Source: Alphaproteobacteria bacterium (GTDB lineage Bacteria; Pseudomonadota; Alphaproteobacteria; RF32; CAG-239). Taken from it: a stretch of 64,000 nucleotides of DNA. Every line of letters starts with the position of its first letter. Within the stretch, counting starts at the first letter, position 1. Location of the stretch: assembly GCA_017626035.1 (NCBI GenBank), contig JAGAJR010000021.1, forward strand, positions 1-64,000. The letters run 5' to 3'. Position numbers and translations under genes: made by a program. A model generated the notes under the pieces. That model made no database searches and was not told where the DNA came from. It saw only the letters and a program-made list of their open reading frames with translations. This document shows, in pieces, positions 51,319 to 60,322 of the stretch.

Positions 51319-51867
51319 ATGAAAAGCAGAATAAACGAACGTGGGCACACAATGCTTGAAATTATTTCTATCCTGGGTTTCCTGGGAGCTTTTTCGGCAG
51401 GGATTGTCCATGTGGTCAGCACGATGTATGACAAATATAAAGTCAGCCGCGTCAGCCAGCAGATTGAAGAAATCAGAAAAAGTATCTCCAATCGCTATAT
51501 GGCGGCGGGGTCGTTCGTGGGTTTGACGATTTCCGGCCTGATAAAAGACGGAGCCGTCCCGGCAGACATGGCGGCCGGGGACAATGAACTCAGACATGCG
51601 TTTATGGGCGGTGTGAGCGTCCGCGGGTATTTTAACCGCTATACGGTAACTTTCAGCAATCTGCCGTTGGAAGCCTGCGTCGAATTGGCGATGATTAACT
51701 GGACAATGGGAGATTCTTCCGATTTGATAAATCTGAAGATAAACGGGCACACTTACCGCTGGCCGGCCGCTCCGGGAGCCGGTGCCAGACTGCTGCCGTT
51801 GCAGCTGAGCGATGTGTCTAACGAATGTGTTGGGGACGATAATGAAATTATGTGGAATTTTCAGTAA
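51319..51867 (+). CDS. type IV prepilin-like protein (PilS type)
   Basis: 182 aa. The short basic leader ends RG, followed by HTMLEIISILGFLGAFSAGI: a class III signal cleaved after Gly with the conserved Glu at mature position 5 and a hydrophobic N-helix. The rest has a single transmembrane/pilin helix and a globular part with two Cys near the end (EACVEL, NECVGDD), the D-region loop. It resembles type IVb/PilS pilins. No prepilin peptidase or assembly ATPase is nearby. Upstream TTGTTT-17-TATAAC suggests its own promoter. Confidence 0.75.
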   Translation: MKSRINERGHTMLEIISILGFLGAFSAGIVHVVSTMYDKYKVSRVSQQIEEIRKSISNRYMAAGSFVGLTISGLIKDGAVPADMAAGDNELRHAFMGGVSVRGYFNRYTVTFSNLPLEACVELAMINWTMGDSSDLINLKINGHTYRWPAAPGAGARLLPLQLSDVSNECVGDDNEIMWNFQ

Positions 51868-51882
51868 AACGGAGAAAGGCTT

Positions 51883-52305
51883 TTGATAAAAGTAAACGAC
51901 GTCAATAAAACCAGAGATTTGGCAACCGGAGGCAAAACGCAGAAGACTTCCGGCGGGGAGAGCTTTTCTCTTTATCTGAAAGAAACCATGAAACCATCCT
52001 CTGCTCCGGTCGGCGGCAGCAGTTCCATTTCCGTGGCCGACGCTATCTTTGCGGCCCAAATGGTAAACGGGGAAGAAGAACGGGAAATTCGCAAAAAACT
52101 GGTAAAAAAGGCCGAGACCCTGCTTGAGAAACTGGAAGAAATCAGGGATGCCCTTTTGAGAGGGTATATTTCCAGGGAACGCCTGATTGAAATATCCCGT
52201 TTTGTGAAAGAAAGAAAATTTGAAAGTACGGATGAACGCTTGATGGAAATTTTGGGCGAAATCGAATTGAGAGTGGAAGTGGAACTGGCAAAGTTAATGA
52301 AATAG
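51883..52305 (+). CDS. fliX: flagellar assembly regulator FliX
   Basis: 140 aa. A low-complexity N-terminus (~45 residues) is followed by the FliX core: ADAIFAAQMVNGEEER, a helix AETLLEKLEEIRDALLRGYI, SRERLIEISRFVKER and the conserved end EILGEIELRVEVELAKL. In Caulobacter FliX stabilises and controls the sigma-54 activator FlbD and couples it to basal-body assembly. The start is TTG 51883 with GGAG 12 bases and AAGG 6 bases upstream. It is unlinked from the flagellar operons by 16 kb but in the same window as flbD. Confidence 0.85.
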   Translation: MIKVNDVNKTRDLATGGKTQKTSGGESFSLYLKETMKPSSAPVGGSSSISVADAIFAAQMVNGEEEREIRKKLVKKAETLLEKLEEIRDALLRGYISRERLIEISRFVKERKFESTDERLMEILGEIELRVEVELAKLMK

Positions 52306-52341
52306 CTGTGATAAAACGATGTTTTTGCTTGCAGTTCCTGA

Positions 52342-52369
52342 TTGAAATTTGTATTTTGCTTGCTATATG
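52342..52369 (+). promoter_or_regulatory. promoter of dksA
   Basis: TTGAAA (52342-52347), 16-bp spacer, TATATG (52364-52369). Confidence 0.45.
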
Positions 52370-52405
52370 AACAAATTGTTTAATTATCCTATAAGGAGAC
52401 AGTAA

Positions 52406-52831
52406 ATGGATACCGCAATTATTCTCCCGCCTGACTATAAACCGTCCGCTGATGAAGAATACATGAATGATTATCAGCAGGAATATTTCCGTCAGAAACT
52501 CCTGAATTGGAAAAAATCGCTGATTTCCCAGTCGGAAGGCACGCTTGACGACTTGCGTCAGGGAGGATTAAACCAGCCGGACCAGATTGACCGTGCGTCC
52601 CTGGAAGCTGACAAAGCCTTGGATTTGAGAACGAAAGACCGGGCCAGAAAGTTAATCTCTAAAATCAATGATGCCCTGAAACGTATTGAAGACGGCGTTT
52701 ACGGTTATTGTGAAGAAACCGGCGAGCCAATCGGAATTGAGCGGCTGGAAGCCCGTCCTGTGGCCACGCTTTCAATTGAGGCTCAGGAGCGTCACGAAAG
52801 AATGGAAAAAACTTACGACGACGAAGCATAG
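52406..52831 (+). CDS. dksA: DksA-family RNA polymerase-binding transcription factor
   Basis: 141 aa. Coiled-coil arms with the catalytic tip region (LRQGGLNQPDQIDRASLEAD) are followed by the former zinc finger YGYCEETGEPIGIERLEARP, then ATLSIEAQERHERME. Only the first Cys of the C4 finger remains, as in most alphaproteobacterial DksA proteins, so it is expected to fold without zinc. It potentiates ppGpp control of stable-RNA promoters through the RNA polymerase secondary channel. It heads the dksA-maf-rng-yacG run. Confidence 0.93.
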   Translation: MDTAIILPPDYKPSADEEYMNDYQQEYFRQKLLNWKKSLISQSEGTLDDLRQGGLNQPDQIDRASLEADKALDLRTKDRARKLISKINDALKRIEDGVYGYCEETGEPIGIERLEARPVATLSIEAQERHERMEKTYDDEA

Positions 52832-52846
52832 GTTCGGGCCAAGACG

Positions 52847-53419
52847 ATGGCGGCAAAGGACTTTATATTAGCGTCCGGTTCCCCGCAGCGTAAACGGCTG
52901 CTGGAGCAGATTGGCTTGGTTCCCAAAAGCATAGAGGCGGCGGATATTGACGAAAGCTGCAAAAAAGGCGAAACGGCCACGGCTTATGTAAAGAGAATGG
53001 CTCTGGAAAAAGCCTTGAAAGTTTCCTCTCTCCATCCCGGAGAAATCATTCTCGGCGGCGATACGATAGTTGTTGCCGGCGGCAAAATCCTTCATAAAGC
53101 GAAAAACGACGAGGAGCAGACTCAGGTAATGCGTCTGCTTTCCGGCCGTGCTCACCGGGTAATCAGTGCCGTCTGTGTCGTTGACCGCAACGGTCGGGCG
53201 TCTCTCAGATGCGTAAGTACCAGAATTTTAATGAAAAAACTTTCCGAAGAGGAAATTGAGAACTATGTGGCTTCCCATGAATGGGTCGGCTGTGTGGGAT
53301 ATAAAATAGAAGGCGAATTGGCAGGCTTTGTCAAAAAAATGATTGGCTCTTATTCGGGAGTTGTCGGTCTGCCGCTGTTCGAAACGAAAAATCTCTTAAA
53401 CGGGGTAGGCATAAAATGA
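52847..53419 (+). CDS. maf: Maf-family nucleoside-triphosphate pyrophosphatase
   Basis: 190 aa. FILASGSPQRKRLLEQIGL (the Maf S-x-S-x-x-R signature), ADIDESCKKGETATAYVKRM, LGGDTIVVAGGKILHKA and HRVISAVCVV cover the active site. Maf proteins hydrolyse non-canonical NTPs and have been linked to septum inhibition. The stop overlaps rng by 4 bp (ATGA). Confidence 0.93.
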   Translation: MAAKDFILASGSPQRKRLLEQIGLVPKSIEAADIDESCKKGETATAYVKRMALEKALKVSSLHPGEIILGGDTIVVAGGKILHKAKNDEEQTQVMRLLSGRAHRVISAVCVVDRNGRASLRCVSTRILMKKLSEEEIENYVASHEWVGCVGYKIEGELAGFVKKMIGSYSGVVGLPLFETKNLLNGVGIK

Positions 53420-54585
53420 CAATAGATACAATTCTTTACGAAATCAACGGCGGGCAGTCCGGCATAGCGTTAATGGGAGATGGACGCCTGAAAGAACTGG
53501 AGTTTGTGAACGGAAACCGGGCGGCGGAAGGCAACGTTTATCTGGGAAAAGTGGTGCGTAAATTGGATTTGGCTCATCAGAAGGTGGGTTTTTTTGTGGA
53601 CATTGCCGACAACCGCGAAGCTTTTTTGAACGCCGATGAATATGGTTTGAAAGATTTGAACATCTCCGAAGGGCAGAGCATTGTCGTTCAGGTGGCTCAG
53701 GAACAGCGTGCCGAAAAAGGAGCCAAAGTTGTCCGGGCCGTCCAGCTTGTCGGCGAACATATCGTTTATTGCCCGTATCGTTTGACGGTGGAAGCTTCTT
53801 CCCGTATTGAAGACAAGCAGACGTTGGACGAGTATAAGGAAAAAGTTTTGGAAAACACCACCGGGCAGGAAGGCTGGATTTTGAGAACCTCTTCCGTTGA
53901 GGTACCTTTTGACGTGATTGCCCGAGAAATGGAAGAACTGCGGAACACTTATGATTCTTTGCGGATTAAAGCCCGCAACGCCAAAGCCCCGGCATTGCTT
54001 TATGCTCGGGAAAATCCGCTCTTTGAACACATTAAACGCCATGGCGAGAGCTTACGTAAAATTATTTTGAACTCCCGTAATGTGGAAAGTGAACTGAAAG
54101 AAAAATTCGGCGATAAATATGAGGTGGAGATTGTCAGTGAACCGTTTGACAAATACGGGGTCGAAGATGCAATCAGCGAAGCTTTGCAAAAAACAGTCAA
54201 GCTTCCCTCAGGCGGCCGGGTAATTATTGAAGAAACCAAAGCTTGTGTGGCCGTAGATGTTGACAGCGGAGATGACAAAGGCCATGGCTCAATTTCTCAT
54301 TTGAACGAAGAGGCCGCTTATGAAATCGCCCGCCAAATCCGTTTACGGAATTTATCCGGAAAAATTCTGATTGATTTTGCCGGTTCTTCCGAATACAAGT
54401 TCTTAAAACCTGTTATTGAAATTTTGGAGCAGGAACTTGCCAAAGACAGCAACAAGAGCCGTGTTATGGGTTTAAGCAAAGCCGGAATGGTCGAAATTCT
54501 GAGAGTAAGAAGACGTCCGACGCTTTCCGACCTGATGACGGAAGAATGTGAAACTTGTCAGGGAACCGGACGGGTTGCCAGATGA
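53416..54585 (+). CDS. rng: ribonuclease G
   Basis: 389 aa, RNase E/G family. An S1-like N-terminal domain (GNVYLGKVVRKLDLAHQKVG, FVDIADNREAFLNADEYGL) precedes the catalytic domain with CVAVDVDSGDDKGHG (metal Asp) and KILIDFAGSSEYKFL. The short C-terminus ends in the zinc-link pair ECETCQGTGR. Without the long scaffold of RNase E it is the G type, acting on rRNA and mRNA 5' monophosphate ends. It is between maf and yacG, each coupled by ATGA. Confidence 0.93.
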   Translation: MTIDTILYEINGGQSGIALMGDGRLKELEFVNGNRAAEGNVYLGKVVRKLDLAHQKVGFFVDIADNREAFLNADEYGLKDLNISEGQSIVVQVAQEQRAEKGAKVVRAVQLVGEHIVYCPYRLTVEASSRIEDKQTLDEYKEKVLENTTGQEGWILRTSSVEVPFDVIAREMEELRNTYDSLRIKARNAKAPALLYARENPLFEHIKRHGESLRKIILNSRNVESELKEKFGDKYEVEIVSEPFDKYGVEDAISEALQKTVKLPSGGRVIIEETKACVAVDVDSGDDKGHGSISHLNEEAAYEIARQIRLRNLSGKILIDFAGSSEYKFLKPVIEILEQELAKDSNKSRVMGLSKAGMVEILRVRRRPTLSDLMTEECETCQGTGRVAR

Positions 54586-54791
54586 GCGAAGTTGTAAAAA
54601 CGTATAAGTGTCCGATTTGCGGAAAACTGGCTCCTGCAAACAAGTATCGGCCGTTTTGCTCCAAACGTTGTGCTGATATTGACTTGGGCAATTGGTTTAA
54701 TGAAAGTTATGCCGTTCCGGCTGTCGATGTTGATGAACAGGAACTTGAAGAACTGGAAAAAGCCCTCGACGAACAATTGGATAGGGACTAA
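54582..54791 (+). CDS. yacG: DNA gyrase inhibitor YacG
   Basis: 69 aa. A zinc ribbon (YKCPICGKLAPANKYRPFCS, then KRC-ADIDLGNWF) of the C-x2-C-x15-C-x3-C type is followed by an acidic tail. YacG binds GyrB and protects it. ATG 54582 overlaps the rng stop. Last gene of the operon. Confidence 0.93.
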   Translation: MSEVVKTYKCPICGKLAPANKYRPFCSKRCADIDLGNWFNESYAVPAVDVDEQELEELEKALDEQLDRD

Positions 54792-54836
54792 AATATTTTT
54801 CCTCCATAAAATGCCGAGCATCTGCCGAAGTATCTG

Positions 54837-55724
54837 TTAATCCGGGGCGTAAAAGTCGTTGGCTTGTGCCTGTTCATTACAAGAATCTTTTTTGATATAC
54901 CAATCATAGGATTTGGCAATATGCCCCAAGTCGAGAGCCTGATATCCCTGTAACGCCAAATCATAGGCCAAAACAGTGGCAGTAGGCCCTAAAATGATAA
55001 TCACCATTCTGTTTTTATTGATAGTCAAAGCTTGTTTCAAAACAGTATCATATTCTTCAAAGGCGTTGATTGACGGAGCATATTGATATTCCACGGATTT
55101 TGCAAAATCAAAAATATTATGCTCTATCTTGTCAAAAACGGTTTTGCCGCAAATAATGGTAATATCTTTATCTTTCCAAATACGAATAAAATCGTCAAAA
55201 TATTTTTTGAAGTCATATTCGCTGATACCTGCGTATCTCAGTGTTATTCCCGCCGGATAATATGTTTTTTGCGGATGAATATATTTGTTCAGAACATCAA
55301 TAAAAAAACATCCGAAATTTCGAGTAAAATTTCTGGCACATTTAGAATAAAAACTTCGGTCAGAATATAAAAGTTCGGGAATGGCAATCAAAATGCCGGG
55401 AATATCGGAGGATAAAACTTCTCTCAGGCGTTCAGCCAGTTGAGGAGATGCTTTTTGAAAGGGAATGCCTTTTTCTTCGCACAAGTTCAGTTCTCCGTCG
55501 CCAAAACGGCAAATACTCGCCTTACTGTTAATCAGGAGGGAAAAGCATTCGTCATCGGATGCAAAAACAGGTTTATCCGAATTGGGAAGAACTTCATACT
55601 TAAAACTGTCCAAAATATTGTGCAACTGCGTCAAATCGACGGATGATTTAAGCCGCTCATGATCTTTTTTTAAGTTAATTTTGAAAAGATAATAAATATT
55701 TTTTATGAAATGGCCGAAATTCAT
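54837..55724 (-). CDS. GT-D-type glycosyltransferase (DUF1792)
   Basis: 295 aa. The segments ASICRFGDGELNLCEEKG, YYPAGITLRYAGISEYDF and ITIICGKTVFDKIEH, with GPTATVLAYDLALQGYQALD near the end, match the DUF1792/GT-D transferase domain (RFGDGE with its D-x-E metal/sugar site). Such enzymes transfer glucose or related sugars in surface glycans or glycoprotein adhesins. ATG 55724 follows GGGGGAAAT. It is paired with the acyltransferase upstream. Confidence 0.85.
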   Translation of the reverse strand: MNFGHFIKNIYYLFKINLKKDHERLKSSVDLTQLHNILDSFKYEVLPNSDKPVFASDDECFSLLINSKASICRFGDGELNLCEEKGIPFQKASPQLAERLREVLSSDIPGILIAIPELLYSDRSFYSKCARNFTRNFGCFFIDVLNKYIHPQKTYYPAGITLRYAGISEYDFKKYFDDFIRIWKDKDITIICGKTVFDKIEHNIFDFAKSVEYQYAPSINAFEEYDTVLKQALTINKNRMVIIILGPTATVLAYDLALQGYQALDLGHIAKSYDWYIKKDSCNEQAQANDFYAPD

Positions 55725-55825
55725 ATTTCCCCCTTTTAAATGCAGTTTCGTCAAAATTTGTACAAAACATAAGGGTTGTCAAATTTATTTTTCGTCCAGT
55801 GTGGATATTTAAAATGTTTTTTACA

Positions 55826-56548
55826 TTAAAACAAAGGATTGACTGTTTCCGGATTGTAAGCAACAGGAGAACTTTTGTTCCAGTTTATGCCTCTTTTCAC
55901 CGCCTTGGCCGGATTTCCGGCATAAATGCAGTTTTCTTCGTCAAAAGCTTTGGTAACCACGGAAGAATGGGCAACAATGCAGTTGGAAGGAATATTTGTT
56001 CGTTTCAAGAGCACAACATCTTGCCCAATCCAAACATGGTCTCCGATTTGAATGGTATATCCGGAAGGATTCAATAGTTTTCTTGTGGCGGCGTCAATAA
56101 TAGCATGTCCGTCTGACCAGACTTTAATGGAACTGGAAAACAGGCAGTTGTTACCGATAATTAAACTGTCGCCATATAAGGTAGCATATAAACCTTCTGA
56201 TTGAACATTATTACCAAGATGAATGTTATTGCCGTAATAGAGTATAAAGCTAAAGACACCTTTGGCATTTTTTCCGAAATTGATTTGATTATTGTCGCCG
56301 TTAAAAGAAATTTTTGAATGGTGAAAATGGGATGGATACTCAATACATACCGTATTGTTGTTTCCGTTAAATTCAAAATGAAGGCCTTTGATATAGGTAT
56401 AAGGCGGCAGAACGGTCTCTTTTCCGTCGCGGATTAAAATAATTTTGTTGTTTTGAAATTGAGCCGTTTTATATCGGCGTTTGAACAATTCGCACTTTTT
56501 TGCGGAAAGGAGATATAATGTACGAAAAAGCAATTTTTCCCAATTCAT
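55826..56548 (-). CDS. hexapeptide-repeat (LbetaH) acyltransferase
   Basis: 240 aa. The second half is a left-handed parallel beta-helix (GNNIHLGNNVQSEG, DSLIIGNNCLFSSS, DHVWIGQDVVLLKRTNIPS, CIVAHSSVVTKAF), ending in the typical IYAGNPAKAVKRGI of O-acetyltransferases. The WSDGHA loop carries the likely catalytic His. Probably acetylates a surface polysaccharide sugar. ATG 56548 follows GAGGAGG. It lies between yacG and the division cluster with the GT-D gene. Confidence 0.88.
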   Translation of the reverse strand: MNWEKLLFRTLYLLSAKKCELFKRRYKTAQFQNNKIILIRDGKETVLPPYTYIKGLHFEFNGNNNTVCIEYPSHFHHSKISFNGDNNQINFGKNAKGVFSFILYYGNNIHLGNNVQSEGLYATLYGDSLIIGNNCLFSSSIKVWSDGHAIIDAATRKLLNPSGYTIQIGDHVWIGQDVVLLKRTNIPSNCIVAHSSVVTKAFDEENCIYAGNPAKAVKRGINWNKSSPVAYNPETVNPLF

Positions 56549-56654
56549 TTTGACCTCCTCTGTATTATATGTTCCAAATATCGAAACAATATTTGTACAT
56601 TTCCCTTTAGGGGTCAAGATGTTTTTTTGTCTAATGTGAATAGTGTGGCCTGGT

Positions 56655-58427
56655 CTAATGTTTAATAAGATTTTTTACGGTTTCCGTTCCGCTGGCTTCA
56701 ATAATGCGGTTGCGGCGAAGCTCATCTAAATCATAATTAGCTTTGATGTTTAACTGCGGAGCAATGGCGGAAATAATTTTTCCCGCAGTCGGGACGGTGT
56801 TCCAACCGGAAGTTACAAATCCCCAGGTTTCTTTGGTCGCTTTCGGTTCATCCATCATCATAAACAAAGCATATTGAGGATTGGAGGCCGGGAAAGTTGC
56901 CAAGAAAGAAGTCATAACCTTTTTATCAATATATCTGCCGTTAACGAGTTTGTTTGCCGTTCCGGTTTTGCCGGCGACTTCATAACCGAGGACATTGGCT
57001 CTTTTGCCGGAACCTTCAACCACAACGCCGCGGAGAAGTTTTCTCATTTCTTTGGAGGTGTTGAAGGAAACCACGCGGTGGCTCTCCGTATTAACATTTT
57101 CTTTTAACAAAGTCGGGTTATGATAGGTTCCGCCGTTGACAACCGCCGAAAAAGCCGTAACCAAGTGTAAAGGGGTAACGGAAATACCATAACCGTAACC
57201 GACGGTGGCCGTGGTTTCTTCTCCCCAGCGTTTTGGAACGAGAGGAGCCCCTTTTTCCGCAACTTCAAAATTTTCGACTGTTTTGAAAAATCCGAGATTG
57301 CTCAAAAAATTCTGCTGTTCTTTTTTGCCGACTTTAAGAGCGATTTGGGCGGAACCGATGTTGGAGGAATAAATCAAAATTTCCGGCAGGTTAAGCCAGC
57401 GGTTTTCGCCGCGGTAGTCTTTAATCGTGTTGTAACGGAGTTTCAGAGGCTTGGTCGCATCAAATTTGTCGGTAACTTTAACTTTCCCGCTTTCCAGGCC
57501 TAACGCGGCATTAAAGATTTTCAAAACCGATCCCGGCTCATAAACGCCTTTGGTGGAGAAATTGAACTGAGCCCGTTCGGACGGAAATCTGCCGCTGTTC
57601 GGGTCAAAGTCCGGTAAGGAAATCATGGCGATAACCTCTCCGCTGTTGACATCCATCAAAATGGCGGAAGCTCCCTCGGCATTATATTTCTCAACGGCGG
57701 CGGCAAGCTCTTCGCGAATGGTATCCTGAATGCCGGCGTCAATAGTCAGTTGAAGCGGAATGTCTGACTGAGTCAGACGTTCATCAAGCTGTTTTTCAAT
57801 ACCGGAAATGCCGTTGTTGTCAATATTGGTGTTGCCGATAATATGGGCAAAAAGGTTTTTGTGCGGATAAATGCGTTTTTCTCCGTTTTCAAATTCCAGA
57901 CCGGGAATGCCCAAAGCATTAATCTGATATTGCTGGGAAGGAGAAAGGTTTCTTTTAATGTAAACAAATTTTCCCCTGCGGGTCAGTTTGGCAAGAATAT
58001 CCTCATAGCGGACATCCGGCAGAATTTGAGCCAGTTTGACAGCGGCCTGCTGCGGGGCTAACACCTTTTTCGGGTTGGCATAGAGGTTGACGGTCGGCAG
58101 GGAAGTAGCGATAATCGTTCCGTTGCGGTCAAGAATGTCTGCCCGTTTAATCGGACTTTTGTCATAAGCCCGGACATCATCAGCGGTTTCAATGCTTTTT
58201 TCGGAAGTTTGATTGGGAACAATGCAGAGATTAAACAAGCGGACGCAAATAACGCTGTAAATCAGCAAAAAGGAAAGCATCGCAAAAGAGAGACGGTTTT
58301 TTACCGTGGAAAGAGGGTCTTTCTCACATGTGAAGTTTTTGAAAGCATAGTCTCTGTCTATTTTAATTTCCTGCCCGGGAAGATAAAAATTCTTCTGTTC
58401 TTTCCGGGGAAAATACTTCCCTATCAT
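56655..58427 (-). CDS. ftsI: penicillin-binding protein 3 (septal transpeptidase)
   Basis: 590 aa. One N-terminal transmembrane segment (LSFAMLSFLLIYSVICVRLF), the PBP dimerisation domain (IKRADILDRNGTIIATSLPT), and the transpeptidase with S-x-x-K in YEPGSVLKIF, S-x-N in SSNIGSA and K-T-G in AGKTGTANK. It crosslinks septal peptidoglycan with FtsW. It stands downstream of ftsL and rsmH as in dcw clusters; murE is not seen after it, because two glycan genes follow instead. Confidence 0.95.
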   Translation of the reverse strand: MIGKYFPRKEQKNFYLPGQEIKIDRDYAFKNFTCEKDPLSTVKNRLSFAMLSFLLIYSVICVRLFNLCIVPNQTSEKSIETADDVRAYDKSPIKRADILDRNGTIIATSLPTVNLYANPKKVLAPQQAAVKLAQILPDVRYEDILAKLTRRGKFVYIKRNLSPSQQYQINALGIPGLEFENGEKRIYPHKNLFAHIIGNTNIDNNGISGIEKQLDERLTQSDIPLQLTIDAGIQDTIREELAAAVEKYNAEGASAILMDVNSGEVIAMISLPDFDPNSGRFPSERAQFNFSTKGVYEPGSVLKIFNAALGLESGKVKVTDKFDATKPLKLRYNTIKDYRGENRWLNLPEILIYSSNIGSAQIALKVGKKEQQNFLSNLGFFKTVENFEVAEKGAPLVPKRWGEETTATVGYGYGISVTPLHLVTAFSAVVNGGTYHNPTLLKENVNTESHRVVSFNTSKEMRKLLRGVVVEGSGKRANVLGYEVAGKTGTANKLVNGRYIDKKVMTSFLATFPASNPQYALFMMMDEPKATKETWGFVTSGWNTVPTAGKIISAIAPQLNIKANYDLDELRRNRIIEASGTETVKNLIKH

Positions 58428-58454
58428 AATCCGCTTCTGCCTGTGTTTCTTTGT

Positions 58455-58841
58455 TTACCTCTGAGCTTTAACAAGACGTTTCAGCTGTTTGTTACGTTCT
58501 GCCTGAGAGTTGATATTCTGGCGGGCAATCATTCTTCTGTCTGATTCGCCCGGCTGATACTCAAATGGTAACGCAGAATAGTTAATAATTTGTTCAGCCT
58601 GAACAGGATTTAAAGCAATATGTTTGTTAGCCAGCTTGCGGAGGCGGGAAGGGTTGTTCAAATGGCTCCACTCAGCTTTTAACACATGAATGGTTTTAAC
58701 GTCGTCCTGAATGTTACGATTAATCCGGGCCAGTTCATGCTCAAGGTTTTGCACTTGGTTTTTCATAACAAACATCCCAAAACCAACTAGACAGGTCAGA
58801 GTAACCCATAAACTCAAAGTAGCTGTTTTTGTACTGTTCAT
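58455..58841 (-). CDS. ftsL: cell division protein FtsL
   Basis: 128 aa. A single transmembrane helix near the N-terminus (LSLWVTLTCLVGFGMFVMKN) is followed by a coiled coil (VQNLEHELARINRNIQDDVK), then HLNNPSRLRKLANKHIALNP, the FtsL extracytoplasmic motif. It is part of the FtsQLB activator. Position between rsmH and ftsI supports the call. Confidence 0.9.
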   Translation of the reverse strand: MNSTKTATLSLWVTLTCLVGFGMFVMKNQVQNLEHELARINRNIQDDVKTIHVLKAEWSHLNNPSRLRKLANKHIALNPVQAEQIINYSALPFEYQPGESDRRMIARQNINSQAERNKQLKRLVKAQR

Positions 58842-58875
58842 TTCGCGATCCTTTCTAGGTTTGCGTTGTTAATTT

Positions 58876-59793
58876 CTATTTTTTGACGGCGAAGCGTAAT
58901 TTTGCCGAGCGGGCTCTCTTATTTTCATCCAACTCTTTCTGAGACGGCATAAGGGCCTTGGAGCAGGAAGCAAAATCAGCATCTCCGGTGTTGACGGGTT
59001 CCGGCATATAGCGTGAGACATGCATGTTTTTGCCGGTGTGTTCTTTGAAAAAGGTTTTAACGATGCGGTCTTCCAAAGAGTGGAAAGTAACCACGACCAT
59101 CCGTCCGTCGGATTTAAGCAGTTTCAAGGCACCGTTAAGCCCTTGTTCCAGTTCGTTCAGTTCATTGTTGACGGCAATTCTCAGAGCCTGAAAAGTTCTG
59201 GTTGCCGGATCAATGGCATTAGGCGTTTTATGAAGAACGGTATAAATAATCTCAGCCAGTTCTTTGGTTGTTTCAATCGGCTTGGTTTTGCGGTAAGCGG
59301 CAATTTTTGCGGCAATCTGGCGGGATTTGCGTTCTTCTCCGTATTTATAAATAATATCGGCCAGTTCTTTTTCTTCCGTGTCATTAACAATGTCATAGGC
59401 GGATAAACCGGAACAAGACATTCTCATATCCAGCGGGGCGTCTTTGGAAAAAGAAAATCCCCGTTCGCTCTGGTCGAGTTGCATGGAGGAAACGCCGATG
59501 TCAAATACGGCACCGTTAATCGGTTGGTTGATAAGGGAATATATGTCGCTGAATTGTCCGGCTCTGAATTCAAAATGGTCTTTGTAAACGGACTTTAGCT
59601 CTTCGGCTCTTTTGATGACGTTTGGATCCCGGTCGATGGCAATAACCTTGCAATCGGCGGATTTAAGAATGGCTTCGGTGTAGCCGCCGTTTCCGAATGT
59701 GGCGTCGACATAAATTTCTCCGTCTTTGGGAGCAAGAGACGAGAGAACCTCGCTGAGCATTACCGGAATATGAGGCGTTTTAATGTCAGCCAT
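58876..59793 (-). CDS. rsmH: 16S rRNA m4C1402 methyltransferase RsmH (MraW)
   Basis: 305 aa. SAM motif I EIYVDATFGNGGYTEAILK, the AIDRDPNVIKRAEEL strand, VFDIGVSSMQLDQSERGFSF, then MRMSCSGLSAYDIVN and MVVVTFHSLEDRIVKTFFKE are all RsmH signatures. It methylates C1402 of 16S rRNA. It overlaps mraZ by 8 bp. Confidence 0.96.
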   Translation of the reverse strand: MADIKTPHIPVMLSEVLSSLAPKDGEIYVDATFGNGGYTEAILKSADCKVIAIDRDPNVIKRAEELKSVYKDHFEFRAGQFSDIYSLINQPINGAVFDIGVSSMQLDQSERGFSFSKDAPLDMRMSCSGLSAYDIVNDTEEKELADIIYKYGEERKSRQIAAKIAAYRKTKPIETTKELAEIIYTVLHKTPNAIDPATRTFQALRIAVNNELNELEQGLNGALKLLKSDGRMVVVTFHSLEDRIVKTFFKEHTGKNMHVSRYMPEPVNTGDADFASCSKALMPSQKELDENKRARSAKLRFAVKK

Positions 59794-60256
59794 TGTTTTT
59801 CTCCGGCAATTTAAGAGACGGACGGTTTTTTAAGACTTCGGCACGAATACGGGCTTCTTCTTTTTCCCAGTTTTCCGGGTTCCAGATTTGAAATTTGCGT
59901 CCTTTGCCGACAAAAACGGCCGTGTCGGTAATTCCGGCATATTGCAAAAGCTTGTCGGTCAAAAGAATGCGTCCGGTGGAATCAAAGGTAAATCTCTTGG
60001 CATCTCCGAAAATAAGATTGGTCAGGTTGTCTTGTTCCTGAGAAAAGAAATCCAGAGAATTTTCCATATCGCTGGCAAGTTTTTCAAGCATTTCTTCGCA
60101 GCAGCCTTCAATGCAAGGGGCTGTCAACGAACGATAGCAGACGATTTCCGTTGACAATTCCTTAACGATTGCACGGTAATCTGAAGGCAGCGAAACACGG
60201 CCTTTGTTGTCGACCTTGTTTACGATTGTATCCAAAAAGAGAAAAGTTTTTCTCAA
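59786..60256 (-). CDS. mraZ: transcriptional regulator MraZ
   Basis: 156 aa, two AbrB-like SpoVT/MraZ repeats: NKVDNKGRVSLPSDYRAIV and RFTFDSTGRILLTDKLLQYA, the usual D-x-K-G-R and D-x-x-G-R core motifs. It represses the dcw operon. Start TTG 60256 is chosen with GAGGG eight bases upstream; this removes a spurious N-terminal extension that would cover the operator region. A matching operator of three TGGGA repeats lies 47 bp upstream. Confidence 0.9.
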   Translation of the reverse strand: MRKTFLFLDTIVNKVDNKGRVSLPSDYRAIVKELSTEIVCYRSLTAPCIEGCCEEMLEKLASDMENSLDFFSQEQDNLTNLIFGDAKRFTFDSTGRILLTDKLLQYAGITDTAVFVGKGRKFQIWNPENWEKEEARIRAEVLKNRPSLKLPEKNNG

Positions 60257-60293
60257 TGTTTTAACCCTCAAAAGATTACCTTCACTAATATAT

Positions 60294-60322
60294 GGTATAA
60301 CATGGGATTTATTGGGAATCAA
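60294..60322 (-). promoter_or_regulatory. promoter of the mraZ division cluster
   Basis: Minus strand TTGATT (60317-60322), 17-bp spacer, TATACC (60294-60299). The spacer and -35 coincide with the MraZ repeats. Confidence 0.55.

Noticed and set aside
51211-52059. Minus-strand open frame across the prepilin and fliX
   Set aside because: Antisense to two recognisable genes.
52685-52800. DksA zinc finger with only one Cys as a possible anomaly
   Set aside because: This is the normal state in most alphaproteobacterial DksA proteins, so it is not reported as unusual.
54792-54836. tRNA gene often found after yacG
   Set aside because: The 45-bp gap is too short and has no cloverleaf features.
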